In this document: piece after piece, positions 1 through 8,998 of the stretch
Position numbering within the stretch: position 1 is the first letter of the stretch
How the letters are laid out: every line of letters begins with the position of its first letter
Assembly (NCBI GenBank): GCA_006226965.1
Contig: SBGQ01000073.1
Span: 1-59,018 of the forward strand
Direction of reading: 5' to 3'
Origin: a bacterium
Lineage (GTDB): Bacteria > Bacteroidota > Rhodothermia > Balneolales > M1805
DNA length: 59,018 bases
Position numbers and translations under genes: made by a program
Notes under the pieces: model-generated
Database searches by the model: none
Seen by the model: only the letters and a program-made list of their open reading frames with translations
What the model was told of the DNA's origin: nothing

Positions 1-29
1 AAGCTTTAAAGCTTCCCTTTTTTGTTTAA

Positions 30-515
30 TTAATTTGAACCGGACTGTTGCTTACCTTGTCCCATGCCCATTTGTCCGTGCATTTGTTTTTCATGTTCAT
101 CAAACCAAGCCGGAGCTTCAATTTCATTTTCGAACAAATAAGTGGCTACTTGTTTTAATTGTTCTTCTGTAAACGGCGCTGGAACCATCATTCCATATTG
201 CCCAATTGCACCTCTCATTAAAGCTTTATCTTGATTGGGATTTTTTGCAAAAGAACTAACTGCATTTACAAATGCTTCTTTATCCGCATAAGACATCATA
301 TAGCGCTTTTTTACTGCCACAAATGGCGGAGCTAAAATTGCATCATGAGACTCAGATTTAGGGTTATGGCAACTGTAGCAATACGTAAGTTGTGTTTGCA
401 CATCTTTGAGCTGTACAGTTATTGTTTCTGATGAATTTGTCTCTTTTTGAGGTTTTTCATTTGTACAAGCAAACGCAGCCAGACACACTATAGAAACGGT
501 AATTTTTTTGAACAT
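30..515 (-). CDS. c-type cytochrome, probable lipoprotein
   Basis: Small (161 aa) monohaem cytochrome c-like protein, probably an electron carrier at the periplasmic face of an envelope membrane. A single haem-attachment motif CYSCH lies at residues 46-50, in a fold of about 90 residues ending in an amphipathic segment (EEQLKQVATYLFENE) as in class I cytochromes. I chose the internal ATG at 515 because it gives a clean N-terminus, MFKKITVSIVCLAAFAC; the longer reading from 581 places 22 polar residues in front of it. The hydrophobic segment ends in a cysteine (residue 17), suggesting a lipoprotein, although the lipobox (AFAC) is not ideal. The C-terminus is Met/Gly/Gln-rich (HGQMGMGQGKQQ), so either MM or MG residues could supply the axial Met. 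Divergent from acs. The cytochrome call is firm; the partner is unknown. Confidence 0.8.
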   Translation of the reverse strand: MFKKITVSIVCLAAFACTNEKPQKETNSSETITVQLKDVQTQLTYCYSCHNPKSESHDAILAPPFVAVKKRYMMSYADKEAFVNAVSSFAKNPNQDKALMRGAIGQYGMMVPAPFTEEQLKQVATYLFENEIEAPAWFDEHEKQMHGQMGMGQGKQQSGSN

Positions 516-690
516 GTTTTTGATGAATTTTTGAAAATTGAAGAGCCTAATGTATGATTTTCTATTTAATTCTTTTTGCACTCTTGAATTTCTGAAAATA
601 AAAACTCATTATTTAGCCTGATCTGGAAGCGCTTTTACGGACAGATTTATTTTTTATATCCCATTCAACTTAAAGGCTAAATAGTAAACC

Positions 691-2595
691 ATGAGTAATA
701 AAATTCAAACTCTAAGCGGATACATTCACGAATATCAGAAAAGTGTGTTACAACCTGAAGAATTTTGGGGAAGAATTGCAGAATCGTTTCACTGGAAAAA
801 ACATTGGGATTCTGTTATGGAGTGGGACTTTGAAAAACCTGATGTAAAATGGTTTGTAAACGGAAAAGTTAACATCACAGAAAACATTTTAGACCGCCAT
901 TTATTTACCATCGGCGATAGAAAAGCCATTATTTGGGAAGCGAACGAACCGGGTGAAGCTACTGTTGAGCTAACGTATCGCGAACTTTATGAAAAAGTAT
1001 GTCAATTCTCCAACGCCATGAAAGCAAACGGTGTTGGCAAAGGTGATCGAGTAATTATTTATATGCCAATGGTTCCCGAAGCAGCAATTGCTATGTTAGC
1101 TTGTGCGAGAATCGGCGCCATTCACTCTGTTGTGTTTGCTGGATTTTCAGCCACATCATTAGCTGATCGTATTAATGATTGCCAAGCTAAAATGGTTTTA
1201 ACATCAGACGGAAACTTCCGTGGCAGTAAAGCCATTCCTGTAAAAGCTGTTGTTGATGATGCATTAAAAAGTTGTACTACCGTTGAAAAAGTAATTGTCT
1301 TAAAACGCACCGGAACCGATGTAAGCATGAAATCCGGTCTTGATATGTGGTGGCACGATGCGATTGAGGGTCAGGCTTTATCATGTCCTGCTGAGGTCAT
1401 GGATTCCGAAGATGTATTATATATTCTTTACACTTCAGGCTCAACAGGAAAACCTAAAGGCGTTGTTCACACGGTTGGCGGTTATATGGTTTACACATAT
1501 TACACTTTCCTAAACGTGTTCCAATATACTGCGGGTGATGTTTTCTGGTGTACTGCTGATGTGGGCTGGGTAACGGGTCACTCTTATATTGTTTATGGAC
1601 CACTTTTAGCCGGTGCAACCACATTAATGTTCGAAGGTGTACCGACTTATCCGAAACCAAATCGCTTTTGGCAAATCATCGATAAATATAAAGTTAACCA
1701 GTTTTACACCGCCCCGACTGCTATTCGTGCTTTGCAAGCATATGGCTTAGACATTATTGAACCATTCGATTTAAGCAGTTTAAAAGTAATCGGTTCCGTA
1801 GGTGAACCCATTAACGAAGAAGCATGGCACTGGTATCATTCGCATATCGGAAAAGGGAATTGCCCATTAGTTGATACATGGTGGCAAACTGAAACAGGCG
1901 GAATTATGATTTCTGCAATTGCAGGAATTACACCCACAAAACCGGCTTTTGCATCATTACCACTTCCGGGAATTCAACCCATTATTGTTGATGCCGAAGG
2001 AAAAGAGCTCAAAGGAAATAATGTTGAAGGAAACCTGTGTATCAAATTTCCATGGCCAAGTATGTTACGAACAACTTGGGGTGACCATGAGCGTTGCCGT
2101 CAAACGTATTTCTCTACTTACAAAGGTATGTACTTTACCGGAGACGGTGCTAAACGAGACCACGACGGCTACATAAGAATCTTGGGAAGGGTTGACGACG
2201 TTATCAACGTCTCAGGCCACCGAATGGGTACTGCTGAAATCGAAAACGCCATCAACGAACACCCGAAAGTTATTGAATCAGCGGTTGTAGGATATCCTCA
2301 CGACGTAAAAGGTCAAGGTATCTACGCTTATGTCATTTGTGATATGGAAGGCCGTACTGAAGCCAACTTGAAGGATGAAATTCGTTTAACGGTTGCAAAC
2401 ATTATCGGTCCAATTGCTAAACCTGATAAAATTCAGATTGTACCGGGATTACCGAAAACACGTTCCGGCAAAATCATGCGACGTATTTTACGCAAAGTAG
2501 CGTCAAACGATCTCGGGAATATGGGCGATACCAGTACATTACTCGATCCGGATGTAGTTCAAGCTATTATTGAAACTGCAGATACTGCCAGTTAA
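691..2595 (+). CDS. acs: acetyl-CoA synthetase (AMP-forming)
   Basis: Activates acetate to acetyl-CoA through acetyl-AMP. At 634 aa it has the length expected for Acs. The N-terminal ACAS segment is followed by the adenylate-forming core, with the P-loop YTSGSTGKPKGVVHT, the WWQTETGG motif (substrate/AMP site), the YFTGDGAKRDHDGY hinge region, and the C-terminal motif KTRSGKIMRR. Lys594 in the last motif is the residue needed for adenylation and is the usual site of regulatory acetylation. The start at 691 gives the usual N-terminus, and no Shine-Dalgarno sequence is seen, as is common in Bacteroidota. It stands alone, divergent from the cytochrome gene, and ends in a strong bidirectional terminator shared with lpdA. 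Confidence 0.96.
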   Translation: MSNKIQTLSGYIHEYQKSVLQPEEFWGRIAESFHWKKHWDSVMEWDFEKPDVKWFVNGKVNITENILDRHLFTIGDRKAIIWEANEPGEATVELTYRELYEKVCQFSNAMKANGVGKGDRVIIYMPMVPEAAIAMLACARIGAIHSVVFAGFSATSLADRINDCQAKMVLTSDGNFRGSKAIPVKAVVDDALKSCTTVEKVIVLKRTGTDVSMKSGLDMWWHDAIEGQALSCPAEVMDSEDVLYILYTSGSTGKPKGVVHTVGGYMVYTYYTFLNVFQYTAGDVFWCTADVGWVTGHSYIVYGPLLAGATTLMFEGVPTYPKPNRFWQIIDKYKVNQFYTAPTAIRALQAYGLDIIEPFDLSSLKVIGSVGEPINEEAWHWYHSHIGKGNCPLVDTWWQTETGGIMISAIAGITPTKPAFASLPLPGIQPIIVDAEGKELKGNNVEGNLCIKFPWPSMLRTTWGDHERCRQTYFSTYKGMYFTGDGAKRDHDGYIRILGRVDDVINVSGHRMGTAEIENAINEHPKVIESAVVGYPHDVKGQGIYAYVICDMEGRTEANLKDEIRLTVANIIGPIAKPDKIQIVPGLPKTRSGKIMRRILRKVASNDLGNMGDTSTLLDPDVVQAIIETADTAS

Positions 2596-2613
2596 TTTAT
2601 TTTGATAGGAGAC

Positions 2614-2650
2614 AAAAAAAGGCTGCCTGAGATATCAGGCAGCCTTTTTT
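2614..2650. terminator. bidirectional intrinsic terminator (acs / lpdA)
   Basis: A perfect 10-bp stem (2621-2630 with 2635-2644) closes a GATA loop. It has seven A on the left and six T on the right, so it can terminate both convergent genes, acs (+) and lpdA (-). Confidence 0.9.
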
Positions 2651-2672
2651 AATATAGTTTACTAAAAGCTGA

Positions 2673-4094
2673 TTAGTGCTTTTTAGGAGGAGTTCCTAAG
2701 TGCACACCTTCACCGTAAGCTTCAGCAACGGCTTCCATAACTGCCTCTGATAAACTTGGGTGTGGGTGAACAGCAGCAATAATTTCATGACCTGTAGTCT
2801 CTAATTCACGAGCTACAACAGCCTCAGAAATCATATCGGTTACACTATAACCAATCATGTGGCAACCTAACCACTCACCGTATTTTTTATCAAAAATAAC
2901 TTTAACAAAACCTTCAGTGTGACCTGATGCCTGAGCTTTACCGTTTGGCATAAATGGGAATTTACCAACGATAATATCATAACCTTTTTCTTTAGCCGCT
3001 TTTTCTGATAAACCTACAGAAGCAATCTCTGGCTTACAATACGTACAACCAGGGATGTTATCGTAACGAATAGCTTTTGGAGCTAATCCTGCTAATTTTT
3101 CAACACAAATTAATGCTTCGTGCGATGCTTTGTGAGCTAACCATGGAGCACCGGCAACATCTCCGATAGCAAAAATATTTTTTACTGATGATTCATAGGT
3201 ATCACGATTAACTACAATAGATCCTCTCTCGGTTTTTACACCGATTTTTTCAAGACCTAAGTTTTCGATATTACCAACAACACCAACTGCTGAAAGTACT
3301 ACATCGGTTTCGATGATTTCAGTTCCTTTTGGAGTTTTTACCGTTACGTGGACAGCACCGTTTTTCTTCTCAACTTTCTCAACAGTACTTTCCAAGAGGA
3401 TATTCATTCCTGCACGTTTGTAAATTTTTCCTAATTCCTTACCAACGTCTTCATCTTCGATAGGCACAAGAGTTTTTTGAAGCTCAACAATCGTAATTTC
3501 AGTTCCGAGTGTATGATAGAAATATGCAAATTCAACACCGATAGCACCGGCGCCGACAACCAACATACGTTTTGGTTGTTTTTCCATTTTCATGGCTTTT
3601 TCTGAGTTGATGATAGTTTCGCCATCAAATACCAAATTTGGCAATTCACGTGAACGAGCACCGGTTGCAACAATAAAGTATTTTGCTTTTACTGTTTCTA
3701 CTACTTTACCAGAATCATCTTTAACGGCTAACTCAGTTGCTGAATTAAATGAACCATGACCAAAAATAACTTCAATCTTATTGGCCTTCATCAAGAACTG
3801 AATACCTTTGCTTTGCTTGTCGGCAACGCCGCGGCTACGCTTAATAATTTTTTCGAAGTCTGCTTTGATTTCACCTACTGTAAAACCAAATTCATCAGCA
3901 TGTTTTAAATTCTCTAGTGTTTCAGCTGATTTTAACAAGGCTTTAGTAGGAATACATCCGATATTCAAACACACACCGCCAAGGTCTTTTTTCTCAATAA
4001 TTGCGGTTTTAAAGCCTAATTGTGATGCTCTGATGGCAGCTACATAACCGCCGGGGCCTGAGCCAATCACGCATACATCAAATTCTTTTGCCAT
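2673..4094 (-). CDS. lpdA: dihydrolipoyl dehydrogenase (E3)
   Basis: FAD flavoprotein that reoxidises dihydrolipoamide in 2-oxoacid dehydrogenase or glycine cleavage complexes. The N-terminal FAD-binding motif is GSGPGGYVAA, the redox-active disulfide is in GGVCLNIGCIPTK (Cys42 and Cys47), the NAD-binding GAGAIGVEFA motif follows, then the second FAD motif FAIGDVAG, and the C-terminal HPHPSLSEAV carries the catalytic His-Glu pair. From the ATG at 4094 the protein is 473 aa, the normal length; a longer reading to 4166 adds 24 residues that do not look like E3. No E1/E2 genes are nearby, so the E3 is encoded apart from its complexes. Confidence 0.96.
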   Translation of the reverse strand: MAKEFDVCVIGSGPGGYVAAIRASQLGFKTAIIEKKDLGGVCLNIGCIPTKALLKSAETLENLKHADEFGFTVGEIKADFEKIIKRSRGVADKQSKGIQFLMKANKIEVIFGHGSFNSATELAVKDDSGKVVETVKAKYFIVATGARSRELPNLVFDGETIINSEKAMKMEKQPKRMLVVGAGAIGVEFAYFYHTLGTEITIVELQKTLVPIEDEDVGKELGKIYKRAGMNILLESTVEKVEKKNGAVHVTVKTPKGTEIIETDVVLSAVGVVGNIENLGLEKIGVKTERGSIVVNRDTYESSVKNIFAIGDVAGAPWLAHKASHEALICVEKLAGLAPKAIRYDNIPGCTYCKPEIASVGLSEKAAKEKGYDIIVGKFPFMPNGKAQASGHTEGFVKVIFDKKYGEWLGCHMIGYSVTDMISEAVVARELETTGHEIIAAVHPHPSLSEAVMEAVAEAYGEGVHLGTPPKKH

Positions 4095-4395
4095 TTTAAA
4101 AAAGGTTGGTTTGTTAAAGTTGGGAGTCTTTTTTTGATACCCGAAAATACGGAATATGCGACTCAATATAAATTAAAGACTCCCTCATTCTTCTTTTTGA
4201 CTGTATTTGTACACCTTTCTTTATCGGGAATCACACATTTCGGCATGTTTTTTGATTACAAGTGTCTAATAAATTTTAACAGACAGGTGTAAAAATCCGA
4301 TACTTAGTACTAGAAACTAGAATGGTTTTTACTAATTTAGCTAAATTGATTGGAAGCATGTTAGCACCAGCCCATTTAGCCAACTAACATAACTA
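4095..4395. other. intergenic region between lpdA and the zinc-ribbon membrane gene
   Basis: About 300 bp without a gene between divergent starts, so it should hold two promoters. I see a short symmetric element, CTAG-AAA-CTAG, near 4310-4320, and a separated inverted pair (TACACCT near 4209, AGGTGTA near 4286). Neither is strong enough to call an operator. Confidence 0.3.
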
Positions 4396-4881
4396 ATGAA
4401 TAACGACAGACGTCAACTATTAATTTTGCTTGTTTTAAATGCCTTGCTAGCGTTTGCTTTAGCTATTGGCATACAAAATACAGTTAAAATTGTCGATTTT
4501 ATTTCGGGTATTACTTTCTCCTCTATTGTTGAGCTAAAAAACATTGTTTTTGGTAAAATCAATTTATTTCTTGCAAAAGACATTAAGATTATTGCAGGTA
4601 CATTTTTAGCGTTAGGGATTATTTTTTACGACTTAATTACCTTCTTTAAGTGGTTAACCTCTTTCAAATTTACCACTGCAAAAGCATGTAATTCTTGTTC
4701 AAAGAAGATTATTCGCGAACACAGAAGAACTGGTGACCGAATTTTATCAGCAATTTATCCGGTAGCTCGTTTTCGTTGCGTGGGATGCGGGCAGGAATAT
4801 TTAAAACATGACACAGGTCATCATCATACACATGACCACGTTATTGTCAACCAGGTTGAAACTGAAAAAATCTCTATCTAA
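4396..4881 (+). CDS. two-TM protein with C-terminal zinc ribbon and His cluster
   Basis: 161 aa, family not recognised. Two hydrophobic segments at about residues 7-30 and 60-86 should span the inner membrane. A cytoplasmic-looking tail follows with two CxxC pairs (CNSC at 98-101 and CVGC at 128-131), spaced as in a treble-clef or zinc-ribbon fold. After this comes a His/Asp-rich stretch (TGHHHTHDH, about 140-148) that could bind Zn, Ni or Co. The start at 4396 is the first ATG. The gene stands alone and ends in a bidirectional terminator. A metal-responsive or membrane-anchored structural role is possible, but nothing in the context tells which. Confidence 0.7.
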   Translation: MNNDRRQLLILLVLNALLAFALAIGIQNTVKIVDFISGITFSSIVELKNIVFGKINLFLAKDIKIIAGTFLALGIIFYDLITFFKWLTSFKFTTAKACNSCSKKIIREHRRTGDRILSAIYPVARFRCVGCGQEYLKHDTGHHHTHDHVIVNQVETEKISI

Positions 4882-4882
4882 C

Positions 4883-4910
4883 AAAAAAGCCGCTCAATGC
4901 GGCTTTTTTT
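4883..4910. terminator. bidirectional intrinsic terminator
   Basis: AAAAAAGCCGC (4883-4893), loop TCAAT, GCGGCTTTTTT (4899-4909). It serves the zinc-ribbon gene (+) and touches the stop codon of the GNAT gene (-). Confidence 0.85.
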
Positions 4911-5367
4911 ATATTTCTTTTGTTAGAAACTCCATTGGTGGTTTCCCTTCTTCAAAACCAGCGCGGAGATATAGGTTTTTGGCTCGATTATCATCTCTTA
5001 CCTCAAGTGTAATTTTACAGCAACCACGCTTCTGGGCTTCTTCTGCTACTTTTTCGATTAGTTTTGCGCCAATTTGTTTTCCACGAGATTCCGATAACAC
5101 CGCCAAATCATGAATATTGATTAATGGCGCTGCTTTAAACGTTGAGTAGCCGGTAAAACAATTCGCCAAACCTACCGGGCTTCCATCAACAAAAGCTAAA
5201 ACAGAAAATGCGCCCGGGAAAGTAATCATATCCTGTAGAACTTTATTCAGTATAGCTTGTCCCAATGCTTTCCCTCCACCCATCGGATCCATTGCATATG
5301 CATTTAACAGGGTTTTTATTGATTCTTGGTCTTGGGGATTTGTATAATCAGCTAAACGAATTTCCAT
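4909..5367 (-). CDS. GNAT-family N-acetyltransferase
   Basis: About 152 aa acyl-CoA-dependent acetyltransferase, substrate unknown. The acetyl-CoA pyrophosphate-binding motif A is visible as SRGKQIGAKLIEKV (Q/RxxGxG/A type). It is followed by the typical beta5-alpha4 region ITLEVRDDNRAKNLYLRAGF, in which Tyr is the usual general acid. The first ATG is at 5367; reading nine bases further back would need a TTG. The start lies only 8 bp from the start of the divergent glycosyltransferase gene, so the promoter must lie inside that gene. Cytosolic. Confidence 0.85.
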   Translation of the reverse strand: MEIRLADYTNPQDQESIKTLLNAYAMDPMGGGKALGQAILNKVLQDMITFPGAFSVLAFVDGSPVGLANCFTGYSTFKAAPLINIHDLAVLSESRGKQIGAKLIEKVAEEAQKRGCCKITLEVRDDNRAKNLYLRAGFEEGKPPMEFLTKEI

Positions 5368-5375
5368 AGGTTTCA

Positions 5376-6485
5376 ATGAAAAAAATTGTTTGGTTTATCA
5401 GCGCTCACGGATTTGGCCATGCAGCCAGAAGCACCGCCATTATGGAAGCTTTATATGAGCGCCATAAGGATATTGAATTTTTAATCGTATCTGAAATACC
5501 TGAGTGGTTTTTCGAACAAAACGATTTACCACTTACATTTTTTAAAACCAAAACCGATGTTGGCTTAATTCAAAAGGATGCTTTTTTTGAAGACATTCCG
5601 GCAACCTTAGAACATTTGAATGCATTCTACTTTAATGTGCATTCCCGTTTTCATTATTGGGACGAAACTATTCTAGCGTTTAAACCCGATTTTATAGTTT
5701 CTGATATTTGTCCCGCAGCTTTGCATTATGCCGATTCCAGACACATTCCATCCGTTCTAATCGAAAATTTCACATGGAATTGGTTATATGAATTTTATGC
5801 TGATTATTTTGATGACTTCGCGCCGATTAATGATTATCTGGAAAGTTGTTGGAAAAAAGCGCATCTCCATTTTAGAATGGAGCCAGTCTGTGGTGAAACA
5901 AAATCACCAGCACAATTAATCAATCCTGTTTCTAGAAAACCTCGTTGGCTTATCAATCATAAAGATGAAGAGATTTCAAAAATTCAACTTCAAAAAGAAC
6001 TACAACTTGATGCATCAAAAAAAACGATTCTTCTTACTATGGGTGGAGTTCCTATGCAGTTTAATTTTTATGATGAACTTAAAAAGTACTCCCATATTCA
6101 GTTCATAATTCCAGGAGCTCATGAACGAATCTATTTTGAAGACAACATTCGGGTATTAACACACCATTCTTCTTTTTACCATCCGGATTTAGTTGCCATT
6201 TCTGATGCTGTTATTGCAAAAGTGGGTTATTCGACTATTGCGGAAGTACATAATGCACAGAAACGATTAGGCTTTGTACCACGCGATCATTTCAGAGAAA
6301 CAGAACCTTTGGTTTCATTTGTCAAAAGGCAAATGAGCGGTTTAACGATTCATCATAAAGATTTGAGTTCCGGAAAATGGCTTACTCAACTCGATGAGTT
6401 GTTACATATGCCTATTCATTTTCAAACCAAAGAAAACGGAGCTGACCAAATAGCTAATACATTGATAAATGATTTCATCAATTAG
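5376..6485 (+). CDS. GT-B-fold glycosyltransferase-like protein
   Basis: 369 aa. It begins with the nucleotide-sugar-transferase signature of MurG/GT28-like proteins, MKKIVWFISAHGFGHAARST, where the GHG-type turn contacts the sugar nucleotide. A C-terminal Rossmann half follows (KTILLTMGGVP near residue 215; VGYSTIAEVHNAQKRLGFVPR near 290), resembling the UDP-binding half of GT-B enzymes. The N-terminal half also resembles the glycosyltransferase-like domain found at the front of plant L-arabinokinases. No signal peptide, so it is cytosolic. The acceptor is unknown; cell-envelope or small-molecule glycosylation is possible. It shares an 8-bp divergent start region with the GNAT gene, so co-regulation is plausible. 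Confidence 0.7.
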   Translation: MKKIVWFISAHGFGHAARSTAIMEALYERHKDIEFLIVSEIPEWFFEQNDLPLTFFKTKTDVGLIQKDAFFEDIPATLEHLNAFYFNVHSRFHYWDETILAFKPDFIVSDICPAALHYADSRHIPSVLIENFTWNWLYEFYADYFDDFAPINDYLESCWKKAHLHFRMEPVCGETKSPAQLINPVSRKPRWLINHKDEEISKIQLQKELQLDASKKTILLTMGGVPMQFNFYDELKKYSHIQFIIPGAHERIYFEDNIRVLTHHSSFYHPDLVAISDAVIAKVGYSTIAEVHNAQKRLGFVPRDHFRETEPLVSFVKRQMSGLTIHHKDLSSGKWLTQLDELLHMPIHFQTKENGADQIANTLINDFIN

Positions 6486-6491
6486 TTTTGC

Positions 6492-7229
6492 CTATAGCTT
6501 GTATTCAATCATAACGTTTAAAAAGAATTGAACCCCATTTTTTACAGGTTCAATTTTTACAGATTTGCCTTCATTTGTGTCGTATTGCTGTCCTTGTATT
6601 AATTCGTCAGCTAACGGGATGTTAATTTCCCAAAAAACCGATGCTCTGAATTTATTAGTCAGATTTACCCATGCTTGTACTCGGTTATAAAATCGAAAAT
6701 TCCATTCTTGAATATACAAGTCATTATCAATTGGCCATTTGCGATAGGGATTGTTTTCAAAATTCGCATAGGTCATCTTTTCACTAAATCTATAATCTAT
6801 AGATGACCCAATTTCATAGGCGATATGCTTTAAAAGCTCAAATCGTGGTCCGATTATAAAACTCACATAATTCAACTTAAATTGGTTGGACTGCCTAACC
6901 CTTTGGTAAGAAGGCTGAAGAACAGAATAGTTTCCTGATGTAGAATCGTAAGTAATAATAACCGGGTCTTTCCACATGGGTTGGTCTTTTATATTAAATT
7001 GCTGCCAACGTAATTCTGCAAACATGTTTGGTCTTGCATATCTAAATGATATGGAGTGAGTATTTTCGTAAACAATATCACCTTCTACACCAGAACTGAA
7101 CGACTCTAAAAAGGCATTATAACTTAAACCGACAAACTGCTCTTTTACACTATCCGATTGCGCTTTACTTTGATTAACCAATGCAATGATTAAAAGCATT
7201 AACATTCCCATTTTATGATATGTACCCAT
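6492..7229 (-). CDS. predicted outer-membrane beta-barrel protein
   Basis: 245 aa. The N-terminus carries a signal peptide (hydrophobic MLMLLIIALV, cleavage after SKAQ). The rest is rich in alternating aromatic/polar strands (for example NSISFRYARP-like runs and FRASVFWEINIPL), and the last strand ends NVMIEYKL. This pattern suggests an 8-10-strand barrel in the outer membrane. An internal ATG (Met7, 7211) would also leave an intact signal peptide. It converges with the glycosyltransferase gene with only 6 bp between the stops. No family recognised. Confidence 0.55.
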   Translation of the reverse strand: MGTYHKMGMLMLLIIALVNQSKAQSDSVKEQFVGLSYNAFLESFSSGVEGDIVYENTHSISFRYARPNMFAELRWQQFNIKDQPMWKDPVIITYDSTSGNYSVLQPSYQRVRQSNQFKLNYVSFIIGPRFELLKHIAYEIGSSIDYRFSEKMTYANFENNPYRKWPIDNDLYIQEWNFRFYNRVQAWVNLTNKFRASVFWEINIPLADELIQGQQYDTNEGKSVKIEPVKNGVQFFLNVMIEYKL

Positions 7230-7346
7230 ATGATTTCTCCAATAGTTTAATTTAACATGTATCTTATTTTGGTCAGATTAACATGACCAATGCTGTCACT
7301 CTATATAAGTAAATTACGATTATTTATAACACTTAAACAAGTTTAC

Positions 7347-8813
7347 ATGGATTTCATTTTACCACTTGCCACACTACTCATCGGAACTGCATTGGCTTAT
7401 TTCTTTGTTACACAAGCAACAGCCAAAAAAACAGGACTATTACACCAAGAACTTGAATCTGAAAAACAGCAACGATTCACTATTCAAGAACAAAAAAGTC
7501 GCTTAGAAGAAAAAACGATTTTACAGGAAAAAGAGTTAGACAAAACCAGAAACGATTTAATCACGCAAAATGAACGAGTTGCTGAGTTTCAGGCGTCTTT
7601 TTACGGACAAAGAGAGCGAAATCAGGAATTGGAAAAACAATTAATAAACCTGAAACTAGAGTTAGATTCGTTTAAAGAAGCGCATCAAAAACAGGTCGAA
7701 AAATTGCAGGAATATGCTCGGAATTTAGCTTCACAACAAGAACGAAACGACGGGCTCCAACGGAAATTAGAAGAACAAAAATCGCAGTTTGATGAAAACA
7801 AAGAGCAGTTAAAACATGAATTGCAAGTGCTTTCCAATGCTATTTTGGATGAAAAATCAAAGAAATTCACCGAGCAAAATTCACAACAACTCAAACAGAT
7901 TTTAGAGCCGCTCGGCATTCGTATCGATGAATTCAAAAAACGAGTTGAAGAAACCTACAGCGAAGAAAACAAAGAACGCGCAACGTTGAAAGAGCAAATC
8001 AGACACATGTCGGAATTAAATCAACGAATGAGTGATGAGGCCAAAAACCTTACTAAAGCGCTTAAAGGTGATTCCAAAACACAGGGAAATTGGGGAGAAG
8101 TTATTCTTGAACGCATTTTGGAAAAATCCGGGCTTCGAAAAGGGTTTGAATTTGACATGCAGGTTTCTGAACGCAACGATGATAACCGTTTACTACGCCC
8201 TGATGTGGTTGTACATCTGCCGGATGAAAAATTTATGATTATTGACTCAAAAGTAACCTTAACCGCTTATGAACAATGGGTAAATGCCGAATCAGATGAA
8301 CAAAAAGCACCATTTATTAAAGCCCATCTACTTTCTTTAAAATCTCATATCAAAGGATTAGCGGAGAAGAATTATCAAAACTTATTCGGGGCTAAATCAC
8401 CTGATTTTGTGCTGATGTTTATCCCGATTCAATCGGCTTTTGATGTAGCTATGATGCACGATTCTGAAGTGTATAACGACGCCTTCAATCAGAACATCAT
8501 TTTAGTGAGTCCTACTACCTTACTCGCAACTCTATCAACGGTGAGTTCAGTTTGGAAACAAGAATATCAGAATAAACATGCTGTTGAAATTGCCGAAAAA
8601 AGTGGACGCATGTTCGATAAATTTGTCGGTTTTGTTGAGGATTTGGAAAAAATCGGGAAATCAATCGGTGCTACTCAAAAAGCGTATGACGAGGCATTTA
8701 ATAAACTAAGCTCCGGTCGAGGAAATTTGGTTAATCAGGCAGAATCTCTCCGAAAATTGGGTGTTAAAGCTAGCAAACGATTGCCGGATTCCGTAATTGG
8801 CGACGATGAATAA
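7347..8813 (+). CDS. rmuC: DNA recombination protein RmuC
   Basis: RmuC limits DNA inversion and recombination at short inverted repeats and has a restriction-endonuclease-like fold. From the ATG at 7347 the protein is 488 aa: an N-terminal membrane anchor (FILPLATLLIGTALAYFFV), a long Gln/Glu/Lys-rich coiled coil (about residues 30-230), then the conserved RmuC domain. That domain contains GNWGEVILERILEKSGL, RPDVVVHLPDEKFMIIDSKV (the nuclease-like D...DxK core) and SPTTLLATLSTVSSVWKQE. A longer in-frame reading to 7290 adds residues with no conservation. Stands alone. Confidence 0.93.
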   Translation: MDFILPLATLLIGTALAYFFVTQATAKKTGLLHQELESEKQQRFTIQEQKSRLEEKTILQEKELDKTRNDLITQNERVAEFQASFYGQRERNQELEKQLINLKLELDSFKEAHQKQVEKLQEYARNLASQQERNDGLQRKLEEQKSQFDENKEQLKHELQVLSNAILDEKSKKFTEQNSQQLKQILEPLGIRIDEFKKRVEETYSEENKERATLKEQIRHMSELNQRMSDEAKNLTKALKGDSKTQGNWGEVILERILEKSGLRKGFEFDMQVSERNDDNRLLRPDVVVHLPDEKFMIIDSKVTLTAYEQWVNAESDEQKAPFIKAHLLSLKSHIKGLAEKNYQNLFGAKSPDFVLMFIPIQSAFDVAMMHDSEVYNDAFNQNIILVSPTTLLATLSTVSSVWKQEYQNKHAVEIAEKSGRMFDKFVGFVEDLEKIGKSIGATQKAYDEAFNKLSSGRGNLVNQAESLRKLGVKASKRLPDSVIGDDE

Positions 8814-8957
8814 ATCACGTCATCCCTTCGTAATACTAAATTCTTAGCCTTTGGCAACGCATTATTCGAATCTGAATTCCGTCTCATTTTATTAAGCAGA
8901 ATCCAACAATGATGATATTGTTTGTCTTTGATGTAAAAATATCTGTTGAATAATCTC

Positions 8958-8991
8958 TTTGTTACGGGTAGATTTCTGTAACAAAAAGGAG
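8958..8991 (+). promoter_or_regulatory. leader hairpin directly upstream of a strong Shine-Dalgarno
   Basis: TTTGTTAC (8958-8965) and GTAACAAA (8978-8985) form a perfect 8-bp stem with a 12-nt loop. The stem ends at the AAGGAG ribosome site (8986-8991), seven bases before the ATG at 8999. Strong Shine-Dalgarno sites are rare in this window, so this may be a translational control element. Confidence 0.4.
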
Positions 8992-8998
8992 TTACACT

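Noticed and set aside
2673-4166. Longer lpdA reading from 4166
   Set aside because: The first 24 residues are not E3-like; the ATG at 4094 gives the family N-terminus and length.
4310-4320. CTAG-AAA-CTAG as an operator
   Set aside because: Short, single and without a known regulator nearby.
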